The position numbers and the translations under genes are program-made. The notes under the pieces were generated by a model. That model was given only the letters and a program-made list of their open reading frames with translations. It searched no databases and had not been told where the DNA came from. Shown in pieces: positions 33,236 through 42,902 of a stretch of 64,000 nt of DNA. This stretch comes from Nitrosospira multiformis (GTDB lineage Bacteria > Pseudomonadota > Gammaproteobacteria > Burkholderiales > Nitrosomonadaceae). The stretch lies in NCBI RefSeq assembly GCF_900103165.1, contig NZ_FNKY01000001.1, positions 2,170,001 through 2,234,000 on the forward strand. Reading direction: 5' to 3'. Position 1 is the first letter of the stretch; each line of letters begins with the position of its first letter.

Positions 33236-34345
33236 TCACAAAAGACGATTGCGAAACAGCCAGGCGGCCAGGGGCAGCGTAATAGCTGAAATAATTAGCA
33301 GGGGAATCAGGTCATGGATAACGGTGAGCAGGCCGACTCCTTCCAGATAAATGCGTTGCACCAGATCGATAGCAAAGCGCAGCGGATTGGCGAGGGTGGC
33401 GATCTGGAGGATTTCAGGCATATTGCGCACCGGCGTAGCCAGCCCGGAGAGCAAAATCAGCGGCATGATCAGTACAAATGTATAGAGCATGGCCTGCTGC
33501 ATGTTTGCCGAAACCGCCGAGATCGCCAGCCCGATACCGACGCTCGCAATGGCGAACAGCCCCAGCCCGGTATAGAGCGCCAGTAGCGAACCGGCCATCG
33601 GTATTTTGAACCAGAACAGCGACACCGACAGCACGATGGTGGATTGCACCATGCCGATCATGATAGTCGGGATAGCCTTGCCGATCATGATCTCGATGGG
33701 CGAGTACGGTGTCACCAGCAACTGGTCAAACGTGCCGTTTTCACGTTCACGGGCAACCGACAATGCGGACAGCATCATCATCTGGATCATGCTGAGAGAC
33801 GCGATCAAGCCTGGCAACAGGTTCCATCGTGTCTCCAGATTGGGGTTGTACCAGGCCCGCGACTCGACGGTGAGCGGTGGCCCGGCACCGCTGCGCAATG
33901 TGGTGTTGTATGACTCAATGATCAATCCGAGGTAGGCGGCAGCGGAACCCGCCGTGTTGGAGTTGCGCGCATCGAGTATCAGTTGTATCGGCGCGGATTC
34001 ACCCGCATTGAGCTGCTGCTCAAATCGCGGTCCGATCTGGATCACGATCAATGCTTGCTGCGAGTCGATTACCCGGGCGATATCAGCCGGCGTTTGCAGA
34101 TTCGCGACGCGGTGAAATATACCCGTACCGTCCAGGCGCGCGACCAGCTCGGCCGAGATGGCCCCGCGATCCTGGTCAAGCAGGGCGTAAGGCACATCGA
34201 CCAGGTCATAGGTTGCGGCGTAACCGAATAGAAAACTCTCAATCAGCGATGGAACGACGAGGATAACCCGATTGGCGGGATCCTTGAAAATGGCAAGCAA
34301 CTCCTTGCGGCACAGGCTGGCGATGCGGTGCAGAAAATCGAACAT
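33236..34345 (-). CDS. ybhR: ABC-2 type exporter permease (YbhR-like)
   Basis: About 369 residues from MFDFLHRIASL at 34345; the frame extends to 34375. One N-terminal membrane helix (VILVVPSLIESFLFGY) and a large periplasmic loop precede five C-terminal helices, the ABC2_membrane_3 layout. The EREN(G)T region (VARERENGTFDQLLVTPYSP) is the conserved coupling motif. It is the last gene of a G-F-S-R operon and starts 4 bp after the sister permease. Exporters of this type expel drugs or cations; the substrate here is unknown. Confidence 0.82.
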   Translation of the reverse strand: MFDFLHRIASLCRKELLAIFKDPANRVILVVPSLIESFLFGYAATYDLVDVPYALLDQDRGAISAELVARLDGTGIFHRVANLQTPADIARVIDSQQALIVIQIGPRFEQQLNAGESAPIQLILDARNSNTAGSAAAYLGLIIESYNTTLRSGAGPPLTVESRAWYNPNLETRWNLLPGLIASLSMIQMMMLSALSVARERENGTFDQLLVTPYSPIEIMIGKAIPTIMIGMVQSTIVLSVSLFWFKIPMAGSLLALYTGLGLFAIASVGIGLAISAVSANMQQAMLYTFVLIMPLILLSGLATPVRNMPEILQIATLANPLRFAIDLVQRIYLEGVGLLTVIHDLIPLLIISAITLPLAAWLFRNRLL

Positions 34346-34349
34346 GGCA

Positions 34350-35486
34350 TCAGTCCAGCGTCTTTCGGGTAACAAACCGCGCTAGCCCCAGCAGGAGAAC
34401 GGCGTAACCAGAAAGAATCGCGCAGTTCTTGAAAATCAGAGGCCACACGTTGCCTGCCAGAAACAGCGTCCTGATCAGCTCCATGAAATAGGTGGCCGGC
34501 AATATCTGACTGACAAGCTGAATGACCGGCGGCACGTTGCGCAGGTCGAACAGGAAACCCGAAAGCATCAGCGCCGGCATGAAACTTGCTAGCAGCGCGA
34601 TCTGGCTGGCGAGGAACTGGTTTTTGGTCACCGAAGAAATTACCAGGCCGAGACCCAGCGCCACCAACAGGTAGAGCATTGAGCTGATCAGCAGCATCAC
34701 CAGCGAGCCGTACATCGGAACCTCGAACAGAAAGTGCGCGGCGAGCAGACACAGCCCGAGGCCCACGAGGCCAACCAGGAAGTACGGTATGATTTTCGCC
34801 AGCAGGATCTCACCGGGCCGCACCGGCGAAACGAACAGTGCTTCAAGGGTACCGCGCTCCCACTCCCGCGCCATGACCATCGCGGTGAGGAAGGCACCCA
34901 CCAGGGTCATGATCAGCACGATCAATCCTGGCACGAGATACCAGGTACTGGTATTGGCGGCGTTGAACCACATGCGTTCAATCACCGTAACCGTACCTGG
35001 GCGGGAAGTGCCTGTCGCTGTTCCACGGTCTGCCTGACGCTGCATCCACTGACCCACGGCACCGATGATATAGCTGCGGATAATCAGGGCGCGGCTGGCC
35101 TCGGAGCCATGCACCAGGAGTTGCACCTGCGCATCGCCTGCTGTGAGGCGGCGGGAAAAATCATTGGGTATGCGCACGATGCCATCCACCTCGCGTGCCA
35201 GCATCAGGCGCTCGGCTTCGCGCATGGAGGTGACCGTTACAGGAGAGATATAGGCGGAAAGCTCGAGGCCTGCGATCACATCGGCTGCCAAGGGCGAAGG
35301 ATCTTCCAGCACAATCGCTATCGGCGCGTTCTTGACATCGAGCGAGAGGCCGTAGCCGAAAATCAGTATCAATACCATCGGCAGACCGATACCAATGGCA
35401 AGATTGCTTCTGTCGCGCAGCAGTTGGCGGATTTCCTTGCGAGTCAATGAGATCAGGCGCAGCCAGAAACCCTTATCCATCATCAT
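34350..35486 (-). CDS. ybhS: ABC-2 type exporter permease (YbhS-like)
   Basis: A 378-residue permease with the same design as its neighbour: an N-terminal helix (LAIGIGLPMVLILIFGYGLS), a periplasmic loop, then the AREWERGTLEALFVSPVRPG coupling motif and C-terminal helices. It would pair with the YbhR-like permease in the membrane and be driven by the fused ATPase encoded 36 bp upstream. Confidence 0.82.
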   Translation of the reverse strand: MMMDKGFWLRLISLTRKEIRQLLRDRSNLAIGIGLPMVLILIFGYGLSLDVKNAPIAIVLEDPSPLAADVIAGLELSAYISPVTVTSMREAERLMLAREVDGIVRIPNDFSRRLTAGDAQVQLLVHGSEASRALIIRSYIIGAVGQWMQRQADRGTATGTSRPGTVTVIERMWFNAANTSTWYLVPGLIVLIMTLVGAFLTAMVMAREWERGTLEALFVSPVRPGEILLAKIIPYFLVGLVGLGLCLLAAHFLFEVPMYGSLVMLLISSMLYLLVALGLGLVISSVTKNQFLASQIALLASFMPALMLSGFLFDLRNVPPVIQLVSQILPATYFMELIRTLFLAGNVWPLIFKNCAILSGYAVLLLGLARFVTRKTLD

Positions 35487-35522
35487 CTTTCTTTTTCGGC
35501 TGGTTTGTCCCTGCCCTTGCGT

Positions 35523-37343
35523 TCATGGCACGATTTCCCTCGCAGCCATTTCGCTGTCTCTCCGCCGGCCTTGCTCGACGATGCTGATAAACGCTTCCTC
35601 CATATTCAACCGGCTGTCTTTTCCACCGGCTTGCGTCCGTACCTCACGCGGCGTTCCGAGCGCCAGCAGCTTCCCGGCATCCTGTATAACGATACGGTCG
35701 CAATACTCGGCTTCTTCCATGAAATGGGTCGTAATGACAATCGTTGTGCCTACTTCCGACAGCGCGGCGATACGCCGCCAGAATTCGCGGCGCCTCTGCG
35801 GATCAGTTCCACTGGTAGGTTCGTCAAGAAACAGAATATCAGGTTCGTGCAGCAGCCCTACCGCCATCGCGAGGCGCTGCTTGTAGCCGCCGGGCAATTG
35901 CTTGCTCGGTGACTTCTCTTTATCCTTCAGGCCGAATTGCCGCGTGACAATACCGATGCGCTCGCGCAAGCGCTCACCGCTCAAGCCATAGGCACTCCCG
36001 AAGAACTCCAGGTTTTCCATCACGGTGAGATCGCCATAGAGAGCAAATTTCTGTGATACGTAGCCAATCTTGCGGCGTGCGATTGCACGCGCATGGTGCA
36101 GATTAACACCAGCCACCTGAAGGAAACCGCCACTGGCCGGCAAGAGACCGCAAAGCATGCGAAAAGTCGTCGTCTTGCCCGCACCATTTGGTCCCAGCAG
36201 GCCGAAGATTTCTCCGCGCCGGACCGAAAACGAGATATGGTCCACCGCGGTAAAATCACCAAACTTGCGCACCAGATCGCGCACCTCGATAATCACGTCA
36301 CCGGCATAATCTTCACCTTCCCCCTGCCTTTCACTTGCAACTACTTTCGGATGCACGGCGGTTTCCCGCGCAGTGGCATCCAGTGGATCAGCAACGTACT
36401 GTTTGCTTAGCAGCGTCATAAACCCGTCTTCCAGGCGTTCTTCTACCGCCGTAACCGGAGCCCCGTCAAGCATGGCATCAAGATGCCGCTGATCGCTTCC
36501 CGGGCGGCGAATGAAACGTACGGCCCCGCCCTGCGGAACCGCGTCGATGACGTTCTCAGTATTATCCAGCAGGCGTGTCTGCAGGAAACGCGGTGGCTGG
36601 TCTTGCGGCGGCGTCGCGACAAAACACAGGTTGCGGGCATGATGGCGGATTTCAGCCGGGGTTCCCTGGGCCACGAGTTTGCCTTCATGCAGCACGAATA
36701 CCTTGGCGCAGCGCTCGGCTTCATCGAGGTAGGCGGTACTGACGAGGACGGTCAATTGCTCATCATCTATCATTTGCTGAACGATTTCCCACAACTCCCG
36801 GCGCGATAGCGGATCAACACCCACCGTCGGCTCATCCAGCAGCAGTAATTCCGGCAAACGCACTAATGTGCAGGCCAGACCCAGTTTCTGCTTCATCCCC
36901 CCGGAGAGCTTGCCCGCAAGGCGTGCGGTAAAGCGCGTCAGATTAGTCATTTCCAGAAGCCGTGCGTAGCGTTTCAGGCGCATTGCTTGCGGCACGCCAT
37001 GCAGATCGGCATAGAGATCGAGGTTTTCCTGCACGCTGAGATCTTCATACAGACCAAAGCGCTGCGGCATATAGCTAATGCGATCCTGAACCGCCTGCGG
37101 GTCGGCCGCAACATCGATACCCAATACATGAAGCTGCCCTTCATCGGCTTTCATCAATCCAGCCATCATCCGCAGCAAGGTGGTTTTACCCGCGCCATCG
37201 GGACCTACCAGCGCCGTAAGCGAGCCTGCCTGTACGTCCAGCGAGACGTCGGTGACAGCGTGAACCGTCTGGCCGGATTCCTTGATCAGAAAACGCTTGT
37301 GGAGTCCGCACGCGGCTACCGCCGTCGTGTATGGGCGCGTCAC
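35523..37343 (-). CDS. ybhF: Fused two-domain ABC ATPase (YbhF-like)
   Basis: A 606-residue protein with two nucleotide-binding domains in tandem. Domain 1 has Walker A 47-54 (GPDGAGKT) and signature LSGGMKQKLG. Domain 2 has Walker A about 385-392 (GPNGAGKT) and signature LPGGYKQRLA, with Walker B ILFLDEPTSGTD. It energises the two downstream permeases. The ATG overlaps the stop of the membrane-fusion protein gene by 4 bp. Confidence 0.9.
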   Translation of the reverse strand: MTRPYTTAVAACGLHKRFLIKESGQTVHAVTDVSLDVQAGSLTALVGPDGAGKTTLLRMMAGLMKADEGQLHVLGIDVAADPQAVQDRISYMPQRFGLYEDLSVQENLDLYADLHGVPQAMRLKRYARLLEMTNLTRFTARLAGKLSGGMKQKLGLACTLVRLPELLLLDEPTVGVDPLSRRELWEIVQQMIDDEQLTVLVSTAYLDEAERCAKVFVLHEGKLVAQGTPAEIRHHARNLCFVATPPQDQPPRFLQTRLLDNTENVIDAVPQGGAVRFIRRPGSDQRHLDAMLDGAPVTAVEERLEDGFMTLLSKQYVADPLDATARETAVHPKVVASERQGEGEDYAGDVIIEVRDLVRKFGDFTAVDHISFSVRRGEIFGLLGPNGAGKTTTFRMLCGLLPASGGFLQVAGVNLHHARAIARRKIGYVSQKFALYGDLTVMENLEFFGSAYGLSGERLRERIGIVTRQFGLKDKEKSPSKQLPGGYKQRLAMAVGLLHEPDILFLDEPTSGTDPQRRREFWRRIAALSEVGTTIVITTHFMEEAEYCDRIVIQDAGKLLALGTPREVRTQAGGKDSRLNMEEAFISIVEQGRRRDSEMAAREIVP

Positions 37344-38362
37344 TGCGCTGCTCCGGCCACATCACGATGATTTTCCAGGAATATACGAACGGTGGCGGGC
37401 ATGCCCAGGCGCAAGCGGTCTTCCGCATCTTCAACAAAGACACGAACTTCATACACCAGGCTGGTGCGCAGCTCTTCAGTCTGCACCATTTTTGGAGTGA
37501 ATTCGGCTACCGAAGAAATGTAACCCACGTGACCCCGAATCGACTGATCCGGATGGCTGTCAGTAGTCACGCGCGCGCTCATACCCGGTTTGATCCGCCC
37601 CAGATCCACTTCCGTGACATACGCGCGCACCCATTTCGGGTCGGTGATCGCGAGCGCATAGACCGGCCGTTGCGGTGAGGCCATATCGCCAGGCTCCAGC
37701 AGGCGTGAGCGTACAACGGCATTGATGGGCGCCTTAAGCTCGGCCAGGCTGAGCTGATGTTTGAGTAAAGCCAGTTCAGCTTTGGAAACATTCAGTTGTG
37801 CCTCAGCCTGGGCGATGTCTTCCTTGCGTGGACCGATCACCGCCAGCTTCAGTGCCTTTTTGCGATTTTTCAGCAGTGCCTTGAAAACTTGGCGGCGCGA
37901 ACGCGCATGGTCCAGATCCTGCTGGCTGATCGCCTCACCAGCCGTTTTTTCCACATTCTGCAGCCGTTTGAGCTGTTGCCCGGCAAGATCCGCCTCGGCC
38001 TGGGCGGAGGCAACGTCAGCTTTGGCCTGATCCACCTCTTCGGGGCGGGTACCATTCTTCAGCCGCAACAAGACCTGCTCCTGTACCTCGATCCCCGCTT
38101 GGGCCTGGGCAATCTGCAGCGCCAGGGTACGTGTATCGAGCGTGGCCAGCACTTGTCCTGCCTCGACCCGATCGCCTTCCTGCACGCGCATTTCAGCGAT
38201 CCGTTCACTGCCATTGAAAGCCAGTGAAACCTGGCGGATGTCGACGTTGCCGAACAGTTCCAGCGTATTCGTATCGCTCTCCTGGCGGAAGAAAGACCAA
38301 CTCGCCAGCGTTACAACGGCGACGGCCAGCATAATGGCGACTACGATACGTCTCTTATTCAT
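37340..38362 (-). CDS. ybhG: HlyD-family membrane fusion protein (YbhG-like)
   Basis: A 340-residue periplasmic adaptor. An N-terminal signal anchor (IVVAIMLAVAVVTLASW) is followed by a lipoyl/barrel-sandwich half (VQEGDRVEAGQVLATLD), a long coiled-coil hairpin (about 80-200) and a beta-barrel region (APINAVVRSRLLEPGDM). It is first in the leftward G-F-S-R operon. No outer-membrane TolC partner is encoded here, so a genome-wide TolC is presumably used. Confidence 0.88.
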   Translation of the reverse strand: MNKRRIVVAIMLAVAVVTLASWSFFRQESDTNTLELFGNVDIRQVSLAFNGSERIAEMRVQEGDRVEAGQVLATLDTRTLALQIAQAQAGIEVQEQVLLRLKNGTRPEEVDQAKADVASAQAEADLAGQQLKRLQNVEKTAGEAISQQDLDHARSRRQVFKALLKNRKKALKLAVIGPRKEDIAQAEAQLNVSKAELALLKHQLSLAELKAPINAVVRSRLLEPGDMASPQRPVYALAITDPKWVRAYVTEVDLGRIKPGMSARVTTDSHPDQSIRGHVGYISSVAEFTPKMVQTEELRTSLVYEVRVFVEDAEDRLRLGMPATVRIFLENHRDVAGAAQ

Positions 38363-38479
38363 GAGTAGATGGGAAATTGTGGCATTGCGACACTGAAATC
38401 AATAATAAAGGTCTACCGGCGAACCAGCGAAAAACCGGAACGTCATTGCGAGAGTCATGAGTCTGCCAGTTTCAGATTG

Positions 38480-38899
38480 TCATGATTCCGAATCGGAGGA
38501 TTCGACAATAGCCGCGGCGGCATCTTCCAGCGCGACGACTGCGGCGGGAATTCCCGCGACGTTGCCGGATGTCACCGCGCCGGCGAAGAGAATGAGTGCG
38601 GACGCGAGATCAAGCGCTTGTTTAAAGATTGCAATGCGCCGCATCGCCGACTTTGCTTTTTTTACGCTGGACTGCAGGCGAGCAAGCGGTGTCCTGCTCT
38701 CGGCCAGTACCAGCCCTATCGCGTTAGTATATATGCTGGACGCGGCGTTCAAAAGCGTGATTTCGCGGTCATCGAGCTCGGTCCATTGGCTTGGGGTCAG
38801 ACTGGCTCGATTTTGGATGCGCCAGTTTCCGAGTGCAATTGCGGCATCGCGAAACAGGTTACCCAGCTCAAAAGCATCATCCGGCGTAAGTTTTTCCAT
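38480..38899 (-). CDS. Hypothetical protein downstream of lipoprotein
   Basis: A 139-residue protein without a recognised family. The first 100 residues are helical and charged; the C terminus has a hydrophobic Ala/Gly-rich stretch (LASALILFAGAVTSG) that may insert in a membrane. It lies 23 bp after the lipoprotein gene on the same strand, so the two are likely cotranscribed and functionally linked. Confidence 0.6.
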   Translation of the reverse strand: MEKLTPDDAFELGNLFRDAAIALGNWRIQNRASLTPSQWTELDDREITLLNAASSIYTNAIGLVLAESRTPLARLQSSVKKAKSAMRRIAIFKQALDLASALILFAGAVTSGNVAGIPAAVVALEDAAAAIVESSDSES

Positions 38900-38922
38900 G
38901 CCCTGTCCTTCTTTCCTTCTTT

Positions 38923-39801
38923 TTATCGTGAAACGTCAAGCAAGTTCCGGTAGGCGGTCCGAAGTTCGTCGATGGCTGGCTTGAACTGCCGGCCAAAATC
39001 ATCCTGACCGATCCTGTTCCGGTGATCGTAAAGATATTGATGGCCTCCCGCGATTTTCTCCAGCACCGCATCATAGCGCTGCGCACTCCGGATGCGATTG
39101 TCCACGCGGTCCAATGCTTCCACCCTGGCTTCTTTTGCGAGCGCCATTGCGACAGGCTCCACGGGATTATCCGGCGCCAGCATAAAGTTATCATAGTATC
39201 GCCCGGCCAACGCAGATTCTGTCTGTAAATCAGCCACGATGCCGCTCTTCACAATCTTGCGAGTAGCCGCTATCACGTCCTGAAGGGGTTGATTGCCATC
39301 ATGGATAAGTCGTTTCATTTCATGCTGCCGGTATAGTGTCGTAACAGTACGTGCGAGCAGAGTCGAGAGTGCGCCGATAGCTTCTTTCTCGTTACGGTCC
39401 AGTAATGTTGCCTCATTGAGGCTGGAGCTGAGATCGTCAAGCGATCTGTCGAAGGTTCTGATATCGCCTGCGGCAAGATTGCCTAGACCCTGCATATAGT
39501 CTGTCACGGTTTGCTGGAGTAAATTCAGGCTGGCGCGCTGTGCCTCCCGGCGAATTTTCATCGTCTCCAGATCGCCGTGGAATTTTTGCGGCTGATACTG
39601 CTTGCGTCTATCAAGCGCACCGATATAGTCTCTGGTGAGCGTCTCATAGCCGGCGGCATTCACGGAAAGTGAAGCAAACGTCCTGACTTCCTTGAAACTG
39701 GCGCATCCAGAGATGCCCGCCGTCAGTAGTACGGCGGCGACTGTGACTACGGTCAATCGGAAACCACCGCTTATCATTCGTATATGAGAGATGCTAATCA
39801 T
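38923..39801 (-). CDS. Lipoprotein of unknown function
   Basis: A 292-residue secreted lipoprotein. The signal peptide ends in lipobox AGISGC (lipidated Cys33 from the first Met; Met9 at 39777 is an alternative start). The mature protein is helical throughout (NLLQQTVTDYMQGLGNLAAG) and could be a periplasmic scaffold. It is upstream partner of the 139-residue protein. The 275 bp between this gene and the next rightward gene show no further feature. Confidence 0.7.
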   Translation of the reverse strand: MISISHIRMISGGFRLTVVTVAAVLLTAGISGCASFKEVRTFASLSVNAAGYETLTRDYIGALDRRKQYQPQKFHGDLETMKIRREAQRASLNLLQQTVTDYMQGLGNLAAGDIRTFDRSLDDLSSSLNEATLLDRNEKEAIGALSTLLARTVTTLYRQHEMKRLIHDGNQPLQDVIAATRKIVKSGIVADLQTESALAGRYYDNFMLAPDNPVEPVAMALAKEARVEALDRVDNRIRSAQRYDAVLEKIAGGHQYLYDHRNRIGQDDFGRQFKPAIDELRTAYRNLLDVSR

Positions 39802-40076
39802 ACGTCATTTTCTTGTGAGAATCATGCGAACGGCAGGCCGTGACAGCTGATGGTTATCCGCTACGCCGCAATATAGCCGGAATTCCAATGTGGGTAAACC
39901 TGCTTATGATCTCCAAGGAATCCATGCTTTTGCCAGCTGGGGCACGATGCCGCCTTGGAGGATGAGAAATCCCAAACTTGAGAGAGTGGGCGACTCGAAA
40001 GTAAGCACCGGAATAGGTAACAGTCGTGTGCTCAGCGTATATTTCCCACGCTTAAGGAACTTCACGGTAGCGCCCG

Positions 40077-41384
40077 ATGACTTCTGATAAAGTCCCGCTC
40101 ATGAAAATAATCATCAATCCGTTTCGTGGCAGCAAAGGTCGAATGGCGAAAAAACTCCTTGTGGATCATTGTCTTAAACTGAAAAATAAGCACCTGACCG
40201 CCGGATTCAGGGTGGTTGTCGCCGCGGCTTTCGCCGCAAGCTGTGCCGCTTGTATTCAGGGGACTGGCCACGCCGCTGATTTCAGTTTGAGTTATATAGG
40301 CCAGCAAATCGTACCCAACAAGACAAGTTTCCTCGATACCAGCGTCGGCGGTTTGTCGTCGCTGGATTATAACCCCTTCACCGATCGTTACCTGGCTATC
40401 AGCGATGACCGGAGCAGAACCCATCCGGCGCGTTTCTACGAGCTGTCTCTCGATCTTGCCCGGTTTCAGCGTTCCAACACGCCTGGCATGGCTGGCGTGA
40501 CATTTCACGCCGTGACCACAATTCAGCGGCCCGGTGGCGGTGCGTTCGAACGCAGCTCGGTGGATCCGGAAGGCCTGCGTTTCGATATCGCGCGCAATAA
40601 GATTTATTGGAGCAATGAGGGGTACCGCGGCATTCTTGATTTTCAGAACCCTACGGTGCGTGAAATGAATCCCGATGGCAGCCACAGCCGCGATTTTGAA
40701 GTACCCGCTCGTTACTATCCGAGTGGTTCCAATATGGGATTATTTCCGGGCGACAAAGGCATTTACAACAATCTGGCGTTCGAAAGCCTGGCGCTATCGG
40801 TTGATGGCGATACTTTATACACCGCCACCGAAAACGGCTTGATCCAGGATTCCCCGCCTTCCAATATTTTCACGGGTTCGCGTGCGCGCATTCTTGCATT
40901 CGACATCGCCAGCGGAAAACCCGGTGCCGAATATATTTACGATGTCGGACCGGTTGTCTTCGCTCCCGCATCTTTCATCGGCTTTGCCACCAACGGGCTG
41001 ACCGACTTTATTGCCATTGGAGACCGCCAGTTCATTACTATCGAGCGTTCCTTCACGCGTGGTGCAGCCACGCCCGGCAATACGGCGACGGGCTACACCG
41101 TCCGGCTTTATTATGCCGATGCGCGCAATGCTACCGATATTACAGGGATGGAATCCATTGCGGGTAGAAGCATCCAGCCCGTAAGAAAAATCCTGCTGCT
41201 GGATTTGTCGGATCTGAAAAACACGGATGGCTCGGCGCTGGCGGTCGGCAATATCGAAGGCATTACCCTGGGTCCGCGTTTCAATGGCAAACGTACCCTT
41301 GTGCTGGTAGCCGACAATAATTTCACCTGGAATCAGCTTACGCAGTTCATAGCGCTGGAAATCAATCACCTTCAAGGCGATTGA
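40077..41384 (+). CDS. Esterase-like phytase-family secreted protein
   Basis: A 435-residue exported protein whose mature part fits the 'esterase-like activity of phytase' family: GGLSSLDYNPFTDRYLAISDD near the N terminus, DPEGLRFD, FESLALSVDGDTLYTATENG and NIEGITLGPR. These are beta-propeller motifs with acidic clusters. A hydrophobic export segment is at about residues 42-62 (RVVVAAAFAASCAACIQGTG), so the true start may be Met23 (40143) or Met9 rather than 40077. A phosphate-scavenging role is typical of the family but unproven. Confidence 0.78.
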   Translation: MTSDKVPLMKIIINPFRGSKGRMAKKLLVDHCLKLKNKHLTAGFRVVVAAAFAASCAACIQGTGHAADFSLSYIGQQIVPNKTSFLDTSVGGLSSLDYNPFTDRYLAISDDRSRTHPARFYELSLDLARFQRSNTPGMAGVTFHAVTTIQRPGGGAFERSSVDPEGLRFDIARNKIYWSNEGYRGILDFQNPTVREMNPDGSHSRDFEVPARYYPSGSNMGLFPGDKGIYNNLAFESLALSVDGDTLYTATENGLIQDSPPSNIFTGSRARILAFDIASGKPGAEYIYDVGPVVFAPASFIGFATNGLTDFIAIGDRQFITIERSFTRGAATPGNTATGYTVRLYYADARNATDITGMESIAGRSIQPVRKILLLDLSDLKNTDGSALAVGNIEGITLGPRFNGKRTLVLVADNNFTWNQLTQFIALEINHLQGD

Positions 41385-41422
41385 TAGCCTTATCGAGCCG
41401 ACCGTTCGACCGTTGGTGAAAC

Positions 41423-41447
41423 ATAGCCGTTCTCCAAGAGCGGCTAT
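41423..41447. terminator. Hairpin between convergent genes
   Basis: ATAGCCG (41423-41429) pairs with CGGCTAT (41441-41447) across an 11-base loop, between the phytase-like gene and the leftward stress-protein gene. There is no strong U tract. Confidence 0.4.
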
Positions 41448-41558
41448 TATTGCCCAATCCCTCGAAAAGGTTAAATTGGCTTTAATTTCTACTCCGGCTC
41501 GTCATCGCCCTCTTCCTGCATAGAGCGGCCAACTGTTGCTGGATTTAGGTTTAATACT

Positions 41559-42449
41559 TTATGCTGGTCGAGCGGTGACAACCAGGATATCGCAAGAAGT
41601 CTGATCAATCGCATGCCGCGTGACGCTGCCAAGCAAAAATTCCTCGAAACGCGATTGCCCATGTTTTCCCAGCACGATCAGATCCGGCTCCATCGTCCTG
41701 GCATAGTCACAGACAACATGCCCAGGATTACCGAAAATCACCGTGCGAGAGTGCGGACGGTTTTCGATCTGAAGATCGGTTATGAATTGATTCAAATCCC
41801 GTCGGGCATTTCCATGCGCCTCGATATCATATTGGTTGATCGTATCCGTGGGAACATTTATGTATCGCATTTGCTCTTCGACCACCACGTCAAATACATG
41901 CAAAAAAATTACATGAGCATCAGGCGCGATCTTCAGTGCCATCCACGCGGCGCGCCTCGAATTTTCCGAGAAGTCGACTGGAACCAATACCAGGCGATAG
42001 GCGCGCTTGGCCTGGTTTTTTACCACCAGCAAAGGAGTTTTAGTCATACGCGCCAATTTATCAGCAGTGTTGCCGATAAATAAATCAGTAAAAAAATTGC
42101 CTCCGTGCATACCTATCACCGTTAAATCCGCAGGCAATTCATCTGCCCGGTCAATGATTTCTTCCTCGGGCTGCCCGAATTTGACGGTAGTAGTACAGGA
42201 AATTCCGTAATCGTCATGCAATTGGCCGGAGATAAGCCGCAACTCGCCCAGGGTACGCTCTACCAGCATGGACTCCGCTACTGCCGGTGTACTTTTTAGT
42301 ACAAGCCCAAGCGCGTCGGGCAACCTGGCTTCCTTCACTGTCAATAGGTCGACTGTTTCGCACTTCAGTTCAGCACATAACATGGCGGCCCGTGTCGCGG
42401 CGCGGGAGGAATCACCGGAAAGATCGGTTGCGACAAGAATTTTTTTAAT
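41559..42449 (-). CDS. Tandem universal stress protein, probable ATT start
   Basis: Two UspA domains in tandem, about 296 residues. The first ATG in frame (42383) falls inside domain 1, but the frame continues upstream as IKKILVATDLSGDSSRAATR, the classical Usp N terminus, up to an ATT codon at 42449-42447 preceded by GGAGG at 5 bases. No ATG, GTG or TTG lies between. So either ATT initiates or an ATG mutated. Domain 1 ends TPLLVVKN and has G-x2-G-x9-G elements (GMHGGNFFTDLFIGNTADK). Domain 2 (VLVPVDFSENS, GKHGQSRFEEFLLGSVTR) has the full ATP-binding motif. Role: stress survival; exact ligand unknown. Confidence 0.8.
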   Translation of the reverse strand: MKKILVATDLSGDSSRAATRAAMLCAELKCETVDLLTVKEARLPDALGLVLKSTPAVAESMLVERTLGELRLISGQLHDDYGISCTTTVKFGQPEEEIIDRADELPADLTVIGMHGGNFFTDLFIGNTADKLARMTKTPLLVVKNQAKRAYRLVLVPVDFSENSRRAAWMALKIAPDAHVIFLHVFDVVVEEQMRYINVPTDTINQYDIEAHGNARRDLNQFITDLQIENRPHSRTVIFGNPGHVVCDYARTMEPDLIVLGKHGQSRFEEFLLGSVTRHAIDQTSCDILVVTARPA

Positions 42450-42492
42450 GTTAACCTCCGTCGTGCTTATGGGTTCAGCGTCGTGGTGATCC

Positions 42493-42660
42493 CAAATCCG
42501 GCAATTGACTGCTTATTTGTCAGATTAATATCATGATTAATAGCAATATTTTTTACTATTTGCGCCCTCGCCTTTTGGGTGAGCCCGCTACGGGCAGATT
42601 GCACGGCTTTTACGGCGCAGGGCGGCGTTGCGTTTTGCCCTGTACTCCAAAAACTACATA
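42493..42660. repeat. Dispersed intergenic repeat, copy B
   Basis: The full-length form begins AAATCCGGCAATTGACTGCT and ends CCCTGTACTCCAAAAAC, with an internal hairpin (CTCGCC TTTT GGGTGAG). It is colinear with copies A (8328) and C (4952). It occupies the gap upstream of the stress-protein gene. The remaining 42661-42902 shows no gene. Confidence 0.6.
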
Positions 42661-42902
42661 TTCTGTCCCGTACAACTGCCGGATACGGGATAATCTGTGG
42701 TCAGCAGCCAGATGGCTGGAATATGAGCGAGAATGTCCGCCCGGCCAGGTTGCATCCTGCTACGTATACGTGCAAACTCCAGCAGAATTCTATATGGCAT
42801 TATTATACCCTGCCGGTTAGCCAAAACCGGGGTTATCAAAGACATGCCACGCCTTTGCATTCCATTCTCTAATTCCCTTAATCATCCACTGCGATTCTAT
42901 TT

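Noticed and set aside
42533-42820. 95-codon plus-strand frame
   Set aside because: Built mostly from dispersed repeat copy B; a non-coding repeat.
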